Below, piece by piece: positions 1 through 7,135 of a DNA stretch of 64,000 nt. This stretch comes from Allobosea robiniae (GTDB lineage: Bacteria > Pseudomonadota > Alphaproteobacteria > Rhizobiales > Beijerinckiaceae), in contig NZ_FNBZ01000007.1 in the NCBI RefSeq assembly GCF_900102525.1, positions 310,001 to 374,000 of the forward strand, given 5' to 3'. Positions within the stretch are counted from its first letter, which is position 1; every line of letters begins with the position of its first letter. A program made the translations under genes and the position numbers. A model generated the notes under the pieces. The model worked only from the letters and a program-made list of their open reading frames with translations. It was not told where the DNA came from and did not search any database.

Positions 1-1219
1 CGGTCACCGTGATGCGCTCCGAGATCACAGGCGGGTCGTGCGGCAGATGGTTCTCGTCGGCGAGCAGGAGCTGCAGCGTGTGCCGCCCGTTCGGCAGCGT
101 CAGCTTGTATTCGGTCTGGCCGCCGCCGAGATGGATATGGTTGAGATCGGCCGGGATCGGCTCGTCGAACGAGGGCGGCCCGGCGTCGACCAGCAGATGG
201 TGATGGCCGGTATTCGGCTTGGCGACGCCGGCCGGCGCCACGCCCATGTTGCGCAGGCCGAAGCGGATCGTCGAGGTCGGATAGATCCGGTCGCCATCCC
301 TGGGATAGACGAAATAGACCGCGGCATCGTTGGGCGACGCCGTGCGGGCGCGGCCGGGGCCATGGGCATGCGGCGGTGGAGGCGCAGCGACCGAAGCCTG
401 CGCGTCGCCGACGACGCGGACCCGGATGCGCGGGGACACCACCGGCGGATCATGTGGCACATGCTCGTGATCGCCCATCAGCAATTGCAGCGTGTGTTCG
501 CCGGGCGGCAGCGAGAGTTCGACCTCGGTTTGCCCGCGCCCGAAATGCAGATGGTTGAAGTCGCTGGGAACCTCGCGGTCGAGCGCCGGCAGCTCGGTAT
601 CGACGAGGAGATGATGGTGGCCGCCGTTCGCGCTGGTGGTTCCGGCCGGCGTCACCGATATGCCTTCCGCCCCGAAACGGATCTTGGCGCGGCTGGGGAT
701 CGTCGCGCCGTCCTGCAGATCGATGAAGAAGACACGGGCGCCGGGCGCCGCGACTGAGCGTGGTTTCTCAGGCGCCGCCGAGACCTCGACCGTGATGCGC
801 TCCGACACCACCGGCGGATCATGCGGCACATGATTGTGGTCGGCGAAGAGCAGTTGCAGCGTGTGCTTGCCCGGCGTCAGCGCGATCTCGGCCTCGGTCT
901 GGCCACCCCCGAAATGGATATGGTTGAAATCGCTGGGGATCGGCTGGTCGAGCGGCGGCAATTCGGTATCGATCAGCAGGTGGTGATGCCCGGCATTGCG
1001 CATCGCCTGCCCGGCCGGCACGACCTCCATGCCTGAGATCGCGAACCGCACCGTAAGCTTGGCGGGAACCTGTGCCTTGTCGGCGAGGCCGACGAAGGAA
1101 AGACGCGCCGTCGCGGGGGCCGGGCTGCGCTGCCGGGCGCGATCCTGCGCCGATGCGCCCGCGAATGGGAGCGCCACGGCCAACCCCAACAGCAGAAGCG
1201 CCGGCGCGAGGCGAAGCAT
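1..1219 (-). CDS. Exported protein with three tandem DUF4399 domains (3' end beyond the window)
   Basis: The reading frame opens at an ATG at 1219 with an AGGAAG ribosome site six bases upstream and stays open to the left edge, so the C-terminus is missing. Residues 1-25 form a signal peptide (hydrophobic LLLLGLAVALPFAG, cleavage near ASA-Q), so the product is periplasmic or secreted. Three copies of one roughly 100-residue domain follow, at about 1115-790, 740-465 and 330-1. Each has the DUF4399 signature: FG..G..V.PAG, GHHHLL(I/V)D, a proline-rich P(I/V)P(A/S)D(F/L)NH(I/L)H, GxGQTE, HTLQLLxxDxxHxPHDPPV. The last two are joined by a linker rich in Pro and His. DUF4399 proteins are usually single-domain, so the triplication is unusual. 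The clustered histidines suggest metal binding, but no function is established. It is transcribed away from the caspase-like gene. Confidence 0.85.
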   Translation of the reverse strand, partial: MLRLAPALLLLGLAVALPFAGASAQDRARQRSPAPATARLSFVGLADKAQVPAKLTVRFAISGMEVVPAGQAMRNAGHHHLLIDTELPPLDQPIPSDFNHIHFGGGQTEAEIALTPGKHTLQLLFADHNHVPHDPPVVSERITVEVSAAPEKPRSVAAPGARVFFIDLQDGATIPSRAKIRFGAEGISVTPAGTTSANGGHHHLLVDTELPALDREVPSDFNHLHFGRGQTEVELSLPPGEHTLQLLMGDHEHVPHDPPVVSPRIRVRVVGDAQASVAAPPPPHAHGPGRARTASPNDAAVYFVYPRDGDRIYPTSTIRFGLRNMGVAPAGVAKPNTGHHHLLVDAGPPSFDEPIPADLNHIHLGGGQTEYKLTLPNGRHTLQLLLADENHLPHDPPVISERITVT

Positions 1220-1356
1220 CAGCGTCTTCCTTTCGCGAGAAGATAGGCCGAAGGCTATCAGCGACGATTGCAGTCTTCAAGCAAAACGCCGTCCCTTTTC
1301 GATGAGGACTATGCTTTGTTCTGGAGATGGTCGGGATCATGCATTAGCATGACGTA

Positions 1357-1374
1357 GAGGCTGCGAGCAGCCTC
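1357..1374 (+). promoter_or_regulatory. Perfect hairpin in the leader of the caspase-like gene
   Basis: GAGGCTGC and GCAGCCTC form eight perfect base pairs around two bases, 12 bases before the ATG at 1387 and just before the AGGA ribosome site. No T-run follows, so a control or stability role for the leader mRNA is likelier than termination. Function is inference. Confidence 0.35.
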
Positions 1375-1386
1375 CAGGATGCACCC

Positions 1387-2832
1387 ATGACCCTCGTCGC
1401 CAGACTCTGCGGCCTGCTCCTCATGCTCTGGTCCGGCCTTGCCCTGGCCGAGACGCCGCCCGATCGCCGCGTGGCGCTCGTCATCGGCAATTCCAGCTAT
1501 CGCAATGCGCCGGCGCTGCCAAACACCGTGAACGACGCACGCGACATGGTCACCGCCCTGCGCAAGGTCGGCTTCGAGGTGGTCGACGGCATCGATCTCG
1601 ATAAGCGCGGCATGGATGCGGCGCTGACGCGCTTCGCCCGGCTGGCGCAGGATGCCGACGCCGCGATGTTCTATTTCGCCGGGCACGGCTTCCAGTTCAA
1701 CGGCGAGAACTATCTCGTGCCCGTAGAGGCCAAGATCGAGGACGAGGTCGGCGTCCAGTACGAGACGACCCGGCTCAACGATGTCGTCACTGCGCTGAAT
1801 TACGCAAAGGGCGTCAAGATCATGGTGCTCGACGCCTGCCGCAACAACCCGTTCGTCGGCTTGCTCGCCAAGCGGCAGGCGACCCGCGGCTTCTCCGTCG
1901 GCTCAGGCCTCGCCCCGGTCCAGCGCGCACAGGGCATGGTCATCGCCTATGCCACGCAGGCCAACGATGTCGCCGCCGACGGGGCCGGCCGCAACAGCCC
2001 CTTCACCGCCGCTTTGGTGCGTGAGATCGACCAACCCGGCCTGGAAGTGGCGGCGCTGTTCCGCCGCGTGCAGAAGAGCGTCTACGATACCACCGCCGGC
2101 AAGCAGACGCCGGAACTCTCGCTCTCCCTGCTCGGCGATTTCTACCTCAACCGCGAGGAGACCGATGCCGATGTCTGGCGCCGGATCCGCGCCAGCGACG
2201 ACACCACCGCCTTGCAGGCCTTCATCCAGCGCTATCCGCAGAGTTTCTTCGTCATCGACGCGCGTACGCGGCTCGATCTGCTCGAACGCCGCTCCTTGGT
2301 CTCGAGCGATCGTGAGAAACTCATACGCGAATTCGCCGAGCGCGAACGCGCCCTGCTCCAGCGCCTCGAACGGGCGGAACAGGGGCGCCGGCAGGCCGCC
2401 GACGATCTCGCCCGCAAGGATATCGGCGACGCGGTCGGCGCCTCGCCGCCCGTGTCGGCTCCGGGCTCCGCGCCTGTCGCCATCGCCCCTGCCCCGCCCG
2501 CGTCGCGCACGCAGGACAAGGCGGAGCGCGCGCGCCTCGCCGACGAACTCGCCCGCCGGGAAGCGGAGCTCGCTGCGATCGAGACGGAAAAGCAGCGCCT
2601 CGCCGAGGAACGCAGAAATGTCGAGCAGGCCATGGCGGCCCGGCTCGGTGTATCCGGCTCGCTGTCGCCGAACCGATCGACGCAGCCCATCGCCCTGCCG
2701 GGTGCCGCACTGCGCCCATCGGACGCCGCACCGCGCGGGCGAGCCTCCGGCGAATGCGCCGAACTCTTGATGCGCGCGCAGCTTGGCGATCTCACGCCGG
2801 CAGGACGCGAACAATTGCGGCAATGCCGCTGA
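1387..2832 (+). CDS. Exported caspase-like (peptidase C14) protein
   Basis: 481 residues. A signal peptide (1-21, ending ALA-E) is followed by a caspase p20-like domain at about 27-250. It begins RVALVIGNSSY and carries the catalytic His in YFAGHG (His100) and the catalytic Cys in LDACRNNPF (Cys151). Both members of the dyad are present, so an active cysteine peptidase is plausible. Residues about 310-420 are Arg/Glu/Ala-rich and predicted coiled coil, interrupted by a Pro/Ala-rich linker near 355-375. The C-terminus holds a short ECAELLMRAQLGDLTPAGREQL segment. Exported caspase-like proteins of this form are common in Hyphomicrobiales, but their substrates are unknown. The next gene starts 50 bases downstream on the same strand and is also exported, which suggests a functional pair. 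Confidence 0.85.
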   Translation: MTLVARLCGLLLMLWSGLALAETPPDRRVALVIGNSSYRNAPALPNTVNDARDMVTALRKVGFEVVDGIDLDKRGMDAALTRFARLAQDADAAMFYFAGHGFQFNGENYLVPVEAKIEDEVGVQYETTRLNDVVTALNYAKGVKIMVLDACRNNPFVGLLAKRQATRGFSVGSGLAPVQRAQGMVIAYATQANDVAADGAGRNSPFTAALVREIDQPGLEVAALFRRVQKSVYDTTAGKQTPELSLSLLGDFYLNREETDADVWRRIRASDDTTALQAFIQRYPQSFFVIDARTRLDLLERRSLVSSDREKLIREFAERERALLQRLERAEQGRRQAADDLARKDIGDAVGASPPVSAPGSAPVAIAPAPPASRTQDKAERARLADELARREAELAAIETEKQRLAEERRNVEQAMAARLGVSGSLSPNRSTQPIALPGAALRPSDAAPRGRASGECAELLMRAQLGDLTPAGREQLRQCR

Positions 2833-2882
2833 TGCAGGGTGGCCGTGGCGGGAAAGCCCGGCCGAAGCCGGAGAGGTGAGGC

Positions 2883-4064
2883 ATGGCAGACTTTGTCCGC
2901 TTCAAGACCGTCATGATCGCCCTGGCTTTACTGGGGGGCACCATATCGGCCGGCGCCCAGACCGCGCCGCCACCGCCAACCCCCACGCCCTTCGCCGAGG
3001 CGCTGCGCAAGGCGGCCGACGATCTCTTCACCAAGGCGGCCGTCTCCGGCGACAGGATCGAGCTGGTGATCGACCCGCTGATCGACGCGGCCTCGGGCGC
3101 GCAATCGACCGCGACGCGCTCGATGCAGGCGACCCTGATGGAGCTCGTGCGGACGAACTACCCGCGTTTCACCGTCCTGCCCTTCGACAGCGAAGCCCTG
3201 GCAAGCAAGCCGGTGGTGCTGGTCGGCACCTTCACCGCCGTGAACAACCAGGGCGTGGCGGACGGCCCGCGCGACGCCTACCGGATCTGCCTGACGCTGG
3301 CCGATCTCAAATCCAACAGCATCGTCTCCAAGGGCGTCACGCGCGCCCGCACCGAAGGCGTCGATACGACGCCGACGCCCTATTACCGAGACTCGCCGCT
3401 CTGGGCGAAGGATCAGGCGACGGACGCCTATATCAAGACCTGCCAGGGCACGAAGCTCGGGGACCCGATCGATCCCGGCTATGTCGAGAAGCTCACCGCC
3501 AATGCGCTGATCAATGACGGCATCCTCGCCTATGAGACCCAGCATTTCCGCGAGGCGCTCGCCTTCTACCGGACGGCGCGCAGGCTGCCGGGCGGCGAGC
3601 AGCACCGCGTCAGGATCGGGACCTATCTCGCCGCCAGCAAGCTCGCCCGGCGCGAGGATATGGTCGATGCCTTCGGCGACCTGATCGATTATGGCCTCGG
3701 CACGGACCGATTGATGGTGAAGCTGCTGTTCAAGCCCGGCACGACGCAGTTCATCGACGATCGCCAGATCACCGAGCCCTATCCGATGTGGCTGAGCCAG
3801 ATCGCGACGCGCTCGCGCCAGAAGGGCGCCTGCCTGGAGATCGTCGGCCATACCTCGCATACCGGCCTGCCGCAGGTGAACGACCGGCTCTCGGCGCTCA
3901 GGGCACAGTTCGTCATGGACCTGCTGCTGACCGGCGCGCCCGACAATCGCGGCCGCATGATCGCGACCGGCCGCGGCTTCAAGGAAAACCTCGTCGGGAC
4001 CGGCAAGGACGACGCCAGCGACGCGCTCGACCGCCGCGTCGAGTTCAAGGTGATCGGCTGCTGA
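2883..4064 (+). CDS. Exported protein with C-terminal OmpA-like peptidoglycan-binding domain
   Basis: 393 residues with an N-terminal signal peptide (about 1-26, cleaved near AGA-Q). Residues 30-200 form a domain I do not recognise with confidence (LVIDPLIDAASGAQS, FTVLPFDSE, LVGTF); this pattern recalls FlgO-like or lipoprotein sensor domains. Residues 205-250 look helical and repeat-like. The C-terminal 120 residues match the OmpA/MotB fold: LLFKPGTTQFI, a central LEIVGHTSHTG with VNDRLSALRAQFV, and a closing GRGFKENLVGTG.DDASDALDRRVEFKVI. The Asp-to-Arg spacing needed to hold diaminopimelate is conserved. The likely location is periplasmic and wall-bound. It probably forms one transcript with the caspase-like gene. 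ATG at 2883 follows a GGAGAGGTGAGGC ribosome site. Confidence 0.8.
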   Translation: MADFVRFKTVMIALALLGGTISAGAQTAPPPPTPTPFAEALRKAADDLFTKAAVSGDRIELVIDPLIDAASGAQSTATRSMQATLMELVRTNYPRFTVLPFDSEALASKPVVLVGTFTAVNNQGVADGPRDAYRICLTLADLKSNSIVSKGVTRARTEGVDTTPTPYYRDSPLWAKDQATDAYIKTCQGTKLGDPIDPGYVEKLTANALINDGILAYETQHFREALAFYRTARRLPGGEQHRVRIGTYLAASKLARREDMVDAFGDLIDYGLGTDRLMVKLLFKPGTTQFIDDRQITEPYPMWLSQIATRSRQKGACLEIVGHTSHTGLPQVNDRLSALRAQFVMDLLLTGAPDNRGRMIATGRGFKENLVGTGKDDASDALDRRVEFKVIGC

Positions 4065-4101
4065 CGCGGAGCGCGACGGCACTGCCCCCTTTCGATTCGG
4101 C

Positions 4102-4111
4102 GGGGGGGGGG
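4102..4111. repeat. Run of ten G residues
   Basis: An uninterrupted G10 tract lies in the 230-base gap after the OmpA-domain gene. It is long for this genome's intergenic DNA. It could be slippage-prone, but no intact reading frame or obvious promoter is placed to be switched by it. Confidence 0.7.
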
Positions 4112-4160
4112 CGCTGTTGCGGTGGCGCGCGGAAAAGCGGAAGCTGCACGCCCTCGCGCA

Positions 4161-4292
4161 AGCTTTTCTGCGATCGACAAGGCTATCGACACCGTGCTGA
4201 CCCACCCCACATCGCGCCCCTCCGATTTCGGCCACAAGACCGGCACGACGCGCTTCAGCGCGCCCGGCGCGCAGACCCTGCGGGCGGCCTGA
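4161..4292 (+). pseudogene. Possible decayed C-terminus of an isopropylmalate/tartrate-dehydrogenase-type enzyme
   Basis: A frame ending in TGA at 4290-4292, three bases before the next gene's ATG, reads SAIDKAIDTVL, then RPSDFG, then TGTTRF. This resembles the last helices and the DLGG.A.T motif that ends NAD-dependent decarboxylating dehydrogenases (AI..VL...R..DLGG.ATT). No start, upstream domain or ribosome site is present, and the G10 tract lies upstream in the same frame. It may be a remnant or a chance resemblance. Confidence 0.2.
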
Positions 4293-4294
4293 CG

Positions 4295-5071
4295 ATGACC
4301 GAGGAAGCCAAGCGGATCGGCGCGATCATCGGGGCGCCACCCGAAGCTGTTCGCCAGGCGCTCTCGCGCCATGGCGTGCTGCGGGCGGGCATCAACCTGT
4401 CGAACTTCCTGCTGGTTTCCAGCCGCACGGCCGATGGCGGCCCGGCCGGCGTCTCGCCGGACATGGCGGCGATCCTGGCCGAATGCCTCGGCCTGCCGCT
4501 CCAATACGTCACCTATCCATCGCCGGGCCCGCTCGCGGATGCGGCCGAGAGCGACGCATGGGATGTCGCGCTGGTCGGGGCCGAGCCGCAGCGCGCCGCG
4601 GTCATCGACTTCACCCCTGCCTATACCGAGATCGAGGCGACCTATCTGGTGCCGGCAGGCTCGCCCCTGCAATCCGTGGCGGAGGTCGACCGGAAGGGGC
4701 GGCGCATCGCAGTCGCCGCGCGCACGGCCTATGGCCTCTGGCTCGAACGGAACATCCGCGAGGCCGAGCTCGTCACCGGAGAAGGTTTCGACGGCGCATA
4801 CCAGCATTTTGTCGATCGGAAGCTCGATGCCCTCGCAGGCTTGAGGCCGAAGCTGATCGAGGACGAGAAGACGCTGCCGGGCTCGCGCATGCTCCCCGGC
4901 CGCTTCATGGCGGTCCAGCAGGCGCTGGGCACCCCCAAGGCCTCCGGCATCGCCCTCGACTATCTCAGGAGCTTCATTATCGCCGCCATCGAGAGCGGGG
5001 TCGTCGGGCGGCTGATCGCGAAGCATGGCGTCACCGGCCTCTCTGTCGCGGAGCCGCCTCCCGGCAGCTAG
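4295..5071 (+). CDS. Solute-binding family 3-like protein lacking a signal peptide
   Basis: 258 residues from the ATG at 4295. The body (about 28-245) follows the periplasmic amino-acid-binding (SBP_bac_3) pattern: LRAGINLSNFLL, GVSPDMAAILAECLGLPLQYVTYPS, WDVALVGAEPQRAAVIDFTPAYTEIEATYLVPAGSPL, RIAVAARTAYGLWLERN, and a C-terminal helix IESGVVGRLIAKHG. There is no hydrophobic leader; the N-terminus is MTEEAKRIGAII. Either the protein works in the cytoplasm, or it is a binding domain recruited for sensing. No permease or ATPase adjoins it. The GntR-controlled hydroxyproline-type genes follow on the same strand, which suggests but does not prove a link. A longer upstream start in the same frame gives arginine-rich, low-quality sequence and was not used. 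Confidence 0.7.
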   Translation: MTEEAKRIGAIIGAPPEAVRQALSRHGVLRAGINLSNFLLVSSRTADGGPAGVSPDMAAILAECLGLPLQYVTYPSPGPLADAAESDAWDVALVGAEPQRAAVIDFTPAYTEIEATYLVPAGSPLQSVAEVDRKGRRIAVAARTAYGLWLERNIREAELVTGEGFDGAYQHFVDRKLDALAGLRPKLIEDEKTLPGSRMLPGRFMAVQQALGTPKASGIALDYLRSFIIAAIESGVVGRLIAKHGVTGLSVAEPPPGS

Positions 5072-5174
5072 ACCGGCAGCTCACCGGCCTTGTCGAGGTG
5101 ACGCAGGTTCGCGACGCCACCCCGTTCAACCCGAATTGAGCGGAGGGCAGCCCCGGGAAAGTGCCGGGCTCCGA

Positions 5175-5220
5175 TTGATCGATCGCCGTACAATCCGTAT
5201 CCCTCTTGTCGACAAGAGGG
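5175..5220 (+). promoter_or_regulatory. Promoter and 20-bp palindromic operator of the GntR gene
   Basis: TTGATC (5175-5180), a 17-base spacer and TATCCC (5198-5203) form a plausible sigma-70 promoter. Bases 5201-5220 are a perfect 20-base palindrome centred on TTGTCGACAA. It overlaps the -10 box and continues into the AAGAGGG ribosome site, seven bases before the ATG at 5227. The core recurs at 5953. This placement is typical of GntR autorepression; the binding itself is inferred. Confidence 0.6.
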
Positions 5221-5226
5221 TTTTCC

Positions 5227-5937
5227 ATGACCGCCACCAAGACCAAGGCAATCCCCGCCCCGGAGCGCAAACGCGGCTCCGGCGTGAAATTCGTCTACGA
5301 TCTGCTGCGCGATGAAATCCTCGATCTGGTCCTGCTGCCCGGCAGTCCGATCGACGAGGTCCAGCTCGCCGAGCGCTTCCAGATGTCGCGCACGCCGATC
5401 CGCGAGGCGCTGGTGCGGCTGGCCGGTGAAGGGCTGATCGACACGCTGCCAAATCGCTCGACCATGGTGGCCAATCTCGACTTCTTGAACATGGCGCCCT
5501 TCTTCGACGCGCTGACGCTGATGTACCGGGTGACGACCCAGCTTGCCGCCCAGAACCGCCGGCCGGAGGATCTGGAAGCAATCCGCGCCCGGCAGGAGGA
5601 ATTCGCCGCCGCGGTGAAGGCGCAGGATGCGCTGGCGATGATCGCGACCAACGCCGCCTTCCATGCCGCGATCGCGGAAGCCGGGCGCAACCCCTATTTC
5701 AACAGCCTGTTCAGCCGCCTCCTCGACGAGGGCCGGCGCTTCCTGCGGCTCTACTACCAATCCTATGACGACCGGCTGCCGCAGCAATTCGTCGACGAGC
5801 ACGAGACCATCGTGGCCGCGATCGTGGCCCGCGACACGGCTCTGGCGGAGCGCCTTGGGAAGGCTCATGCAGAACAGATCGTCAGGCAGATTCAGAAGCT
5901 CATGATCGGCGAAGACAGGCTCGACATCGCCCTTTGA
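5227..5937 (+). CDS. GntR-family (FadR/FCD) transcriptional regulator
   Basis: 236 residues. An N-terminal winged helix-turn-helix (about 20-88) carries the family pattern ILDLVLLPGSPIDEVQLAERFQMSRTPIREALVRLAGEGLI. A C-terminal all-helical FCD ligand domain (about 95-225) has the metal-binding His positions in NAAFHAAIAEAGRN and DEHETIVAAI. The ATG at 5227 is preferred over an upstream TTG at 5206, because the TTG start would place the operator inside the coding sequence. The gene sits just before a DapA-type lyase, a D-amino-acid dehydrogenase and a proline-racemase-family gene on the same strand. With the shared operator, it is the probable local regulator of hydroxyproline use. Repressor action is inferred from operator position. 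Confidence 0.88.
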   Translation: MTATKTKAIPAPERKRGSGVKFVYDLLRDEILDLVLLPGSPIDEVQLAERFQMSRTPIREALVRLAGEGLIDTLPNRSTMVANLDFLNMAPFFDALTLMYRVTTQLAAQNRRPEDLEAIRARQEEFAAAVKAQDALAMIATNAAFHAAIAEAGRNPYFNSLFSRLLDEGRRFLRLYYQSYDDRLPQQFVDEHETIVAAIVARDTALAERLGKAHAEQIVRQIQKLMIGEDRLDIAL

Positions 5938-5952
5938 GAATCTTGCGTAACT

Positions 5953-5982
5953 TTTGTCGACAAAGAATATGCAAAATACTAT
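5953..5982 (+). promoter_or_regulatory. Operator-overlapped promoter of the hydroxyproline-type operon
   Basis: TTGTCG (5954-5959), exactly 17 bases, then TACTAT (5977-5982) make a good promoter for the gene at 6055. The -35 box lies inside the palindrome TTTGTCGACAAA (5953-5964), which shares its core with the 20-base palindrome before the GntR gene. This ties the regulator to both transcription units. Confidence 0.6.
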
Positions 5983-6054
5983 AAGGGCCTTGAGAGGAGC
6001 GCGCCGCTGGGGTGGCGGGGTCTCCGCAAGAACGGCAGCCAGAAGGAGAGCGAG

Positions 6055-7014
6055 ATGAAGGCCCAGATTTTCTCCGGCGTGATCCCCGCGCTGATGACCC
6101 CCTGCAAGGCGGACCGCACGCCCGATTTCGATGGGCTGGTGCGGAAGGCCAAGGAGCTGGTCGCCCGCGGCATGTCCGCCGTGGTCTATTGCGGCTCGAT
6201 GGGCGACTGGCCCCTGCTGACCGATACCCAGCGCATGGAAGGGGTCGAGCGTCTGGTGAAGGCCGGCATCCCGGTCATCGTCGGCACCGGCGCGGTCAAC
6301 ACCGCCTCGGCCGTCGCCCATGCCGCCCATGCCCAGAAGGTTGGCGCCAAGGGCCTGATGGTGATCCCGCGCGTCCTCTCGCGGGGCTCGGTCATCGCCG
6401 CCCAGAAGGCGCATTTCAAGGCGATCCTGACCGCCGCTCCGGACCTGCCCGCGGTGATCTACAACAGCCCCTATTACGGCTTCGCCACCCGCGCCGACCT
6501 GTTCTTTGCGCTGCGCGCCGAGCATCCGAACCTCGTCGGCTTCAAGGAATTCGGCGGCGCCGACGACATGCGCTATGCGGCCGAGAACATCACCAGCCGC
6601 GATGACGGCGTCTCGCTGATGATCGGCATCGACACCACCGTCGTCCATGGCTACGTCAATTGCGGCGCGACCGGCGCGATCACCGGCATCGGCAACGTCC
6701 TGCCGCAGGAAGTGCTGCATCTCTGCCAGCTCTCGGTGGCGGCGGCCGCCGGCGATGCCACGGCCCGCCGCCAGGCACAGGAACTGGAGCAGGCGCTGGC
6801 CGTGCTCTCATCCTTCGATGCGGGCCCGGACCTCGTCCTGTTCTTCAAGCACATGATGGTTCTGAAGGGCGACAAGGAATACGCCCTGCACTTCAACGAG
6901 ACCGATGCGCTCAGCGAGAGCCAACGCGGCTATGCCGAGGCCCAGCTCAAGCTGTTCGACGCCTGGTATGCCGACTGGTCTAAGGCGAACGTCGCCCGCA
7001 AGCAGGCGGCCTGA
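6055..7014 (+). CDS. DapA-superfamily lyase, probable pyrroline-4-hydroxy-2-carboxylate deaminase
   Basis: 319 residues forming a single TIM-barrel aldolase domain of the dihydrodipicolinate synthase/N-acetylneuraminate lyase family. The Schiff-base lysine is in GFKEFG (Lys164) and the partner tyrosine in YNSPYYG (Tyr136). The usual GTTGE loop is replaced by GSMGDWP (about 48-53), so it is not a true DapA. With the adjacent D-amino-acid dehydrogenase and hydroxyproline-epimerase-type gene, the best fit is the deaminase/dehydratase that converts pyrroline-4-hydroxy-2-carboxylate to 2-oxoglutarate semialdehyde. The semialdehyde dehydrogenase needed next is not in this window. ATG at 6055 has AGGAGAGCG upstream. 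Another keto-acid lyase role is possible. Confidence 0.75.
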   Translation: MKAQIFSGVIPALMTPCKADRTPDFDGLVRKAKELVARGMSAVVYCGSMGDWPLLTDTQRMEGVERLVKAGIPVIVGTGAVNTASAVAHAAHAQKVGAKGLMVIPRVLSRGSVIAAQKAHFKAILTAAPDLPAVIYNSPYYGFATRADLFFALRAEHPNLVGFKEFGGADDMRYAAENITSRDDGVSLMIGIDTTVVHGYVNCGATGAITGIGNVLPQEVLHLCQLSVAAAAGDATARRQAQELEQALAVLSSFDAGPDLVLFFKHMMVLKGDKEYALHFNETDALSESQRGYAEAQLKLFDAWYADWSKANVARKQAA

Positions 7015-7021
7015 TCATGCG

Positions 7022-7055
7022 CACCGCGCGGCGGAAGCCCTTCCGCCGCGCGGTG
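7022..7055 (+). terminator. Strong 16-bp hairpin between the lyase and dehydrogenase genes
   Basis: A perfect 16-base-pair GC-rich stem with a two-base loop begins eight bases after the lyase stop codon. There is no T-run, so it may stabilise the upstream message or reduce expression of the downstream genes rather than end transcription. Confidence 0.5.
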
Positions 7056-7135
7056 GCCAACTCCATGCTGATATCCCCGGCCGGTCATCGGCCCGGGTCA
7101 AAACCGCAAGACGCATTCGCGAAACGCACCCGCTG

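Noticed and set aside
6055..7014. dapA (lysine biosynthesis)
   Set aside because: The GTTGE loop is replaced by GSMGDWP, and the neighbours are D-amino-acid dehydrogenase and epimerase genes under a dedicated GntR regulator.
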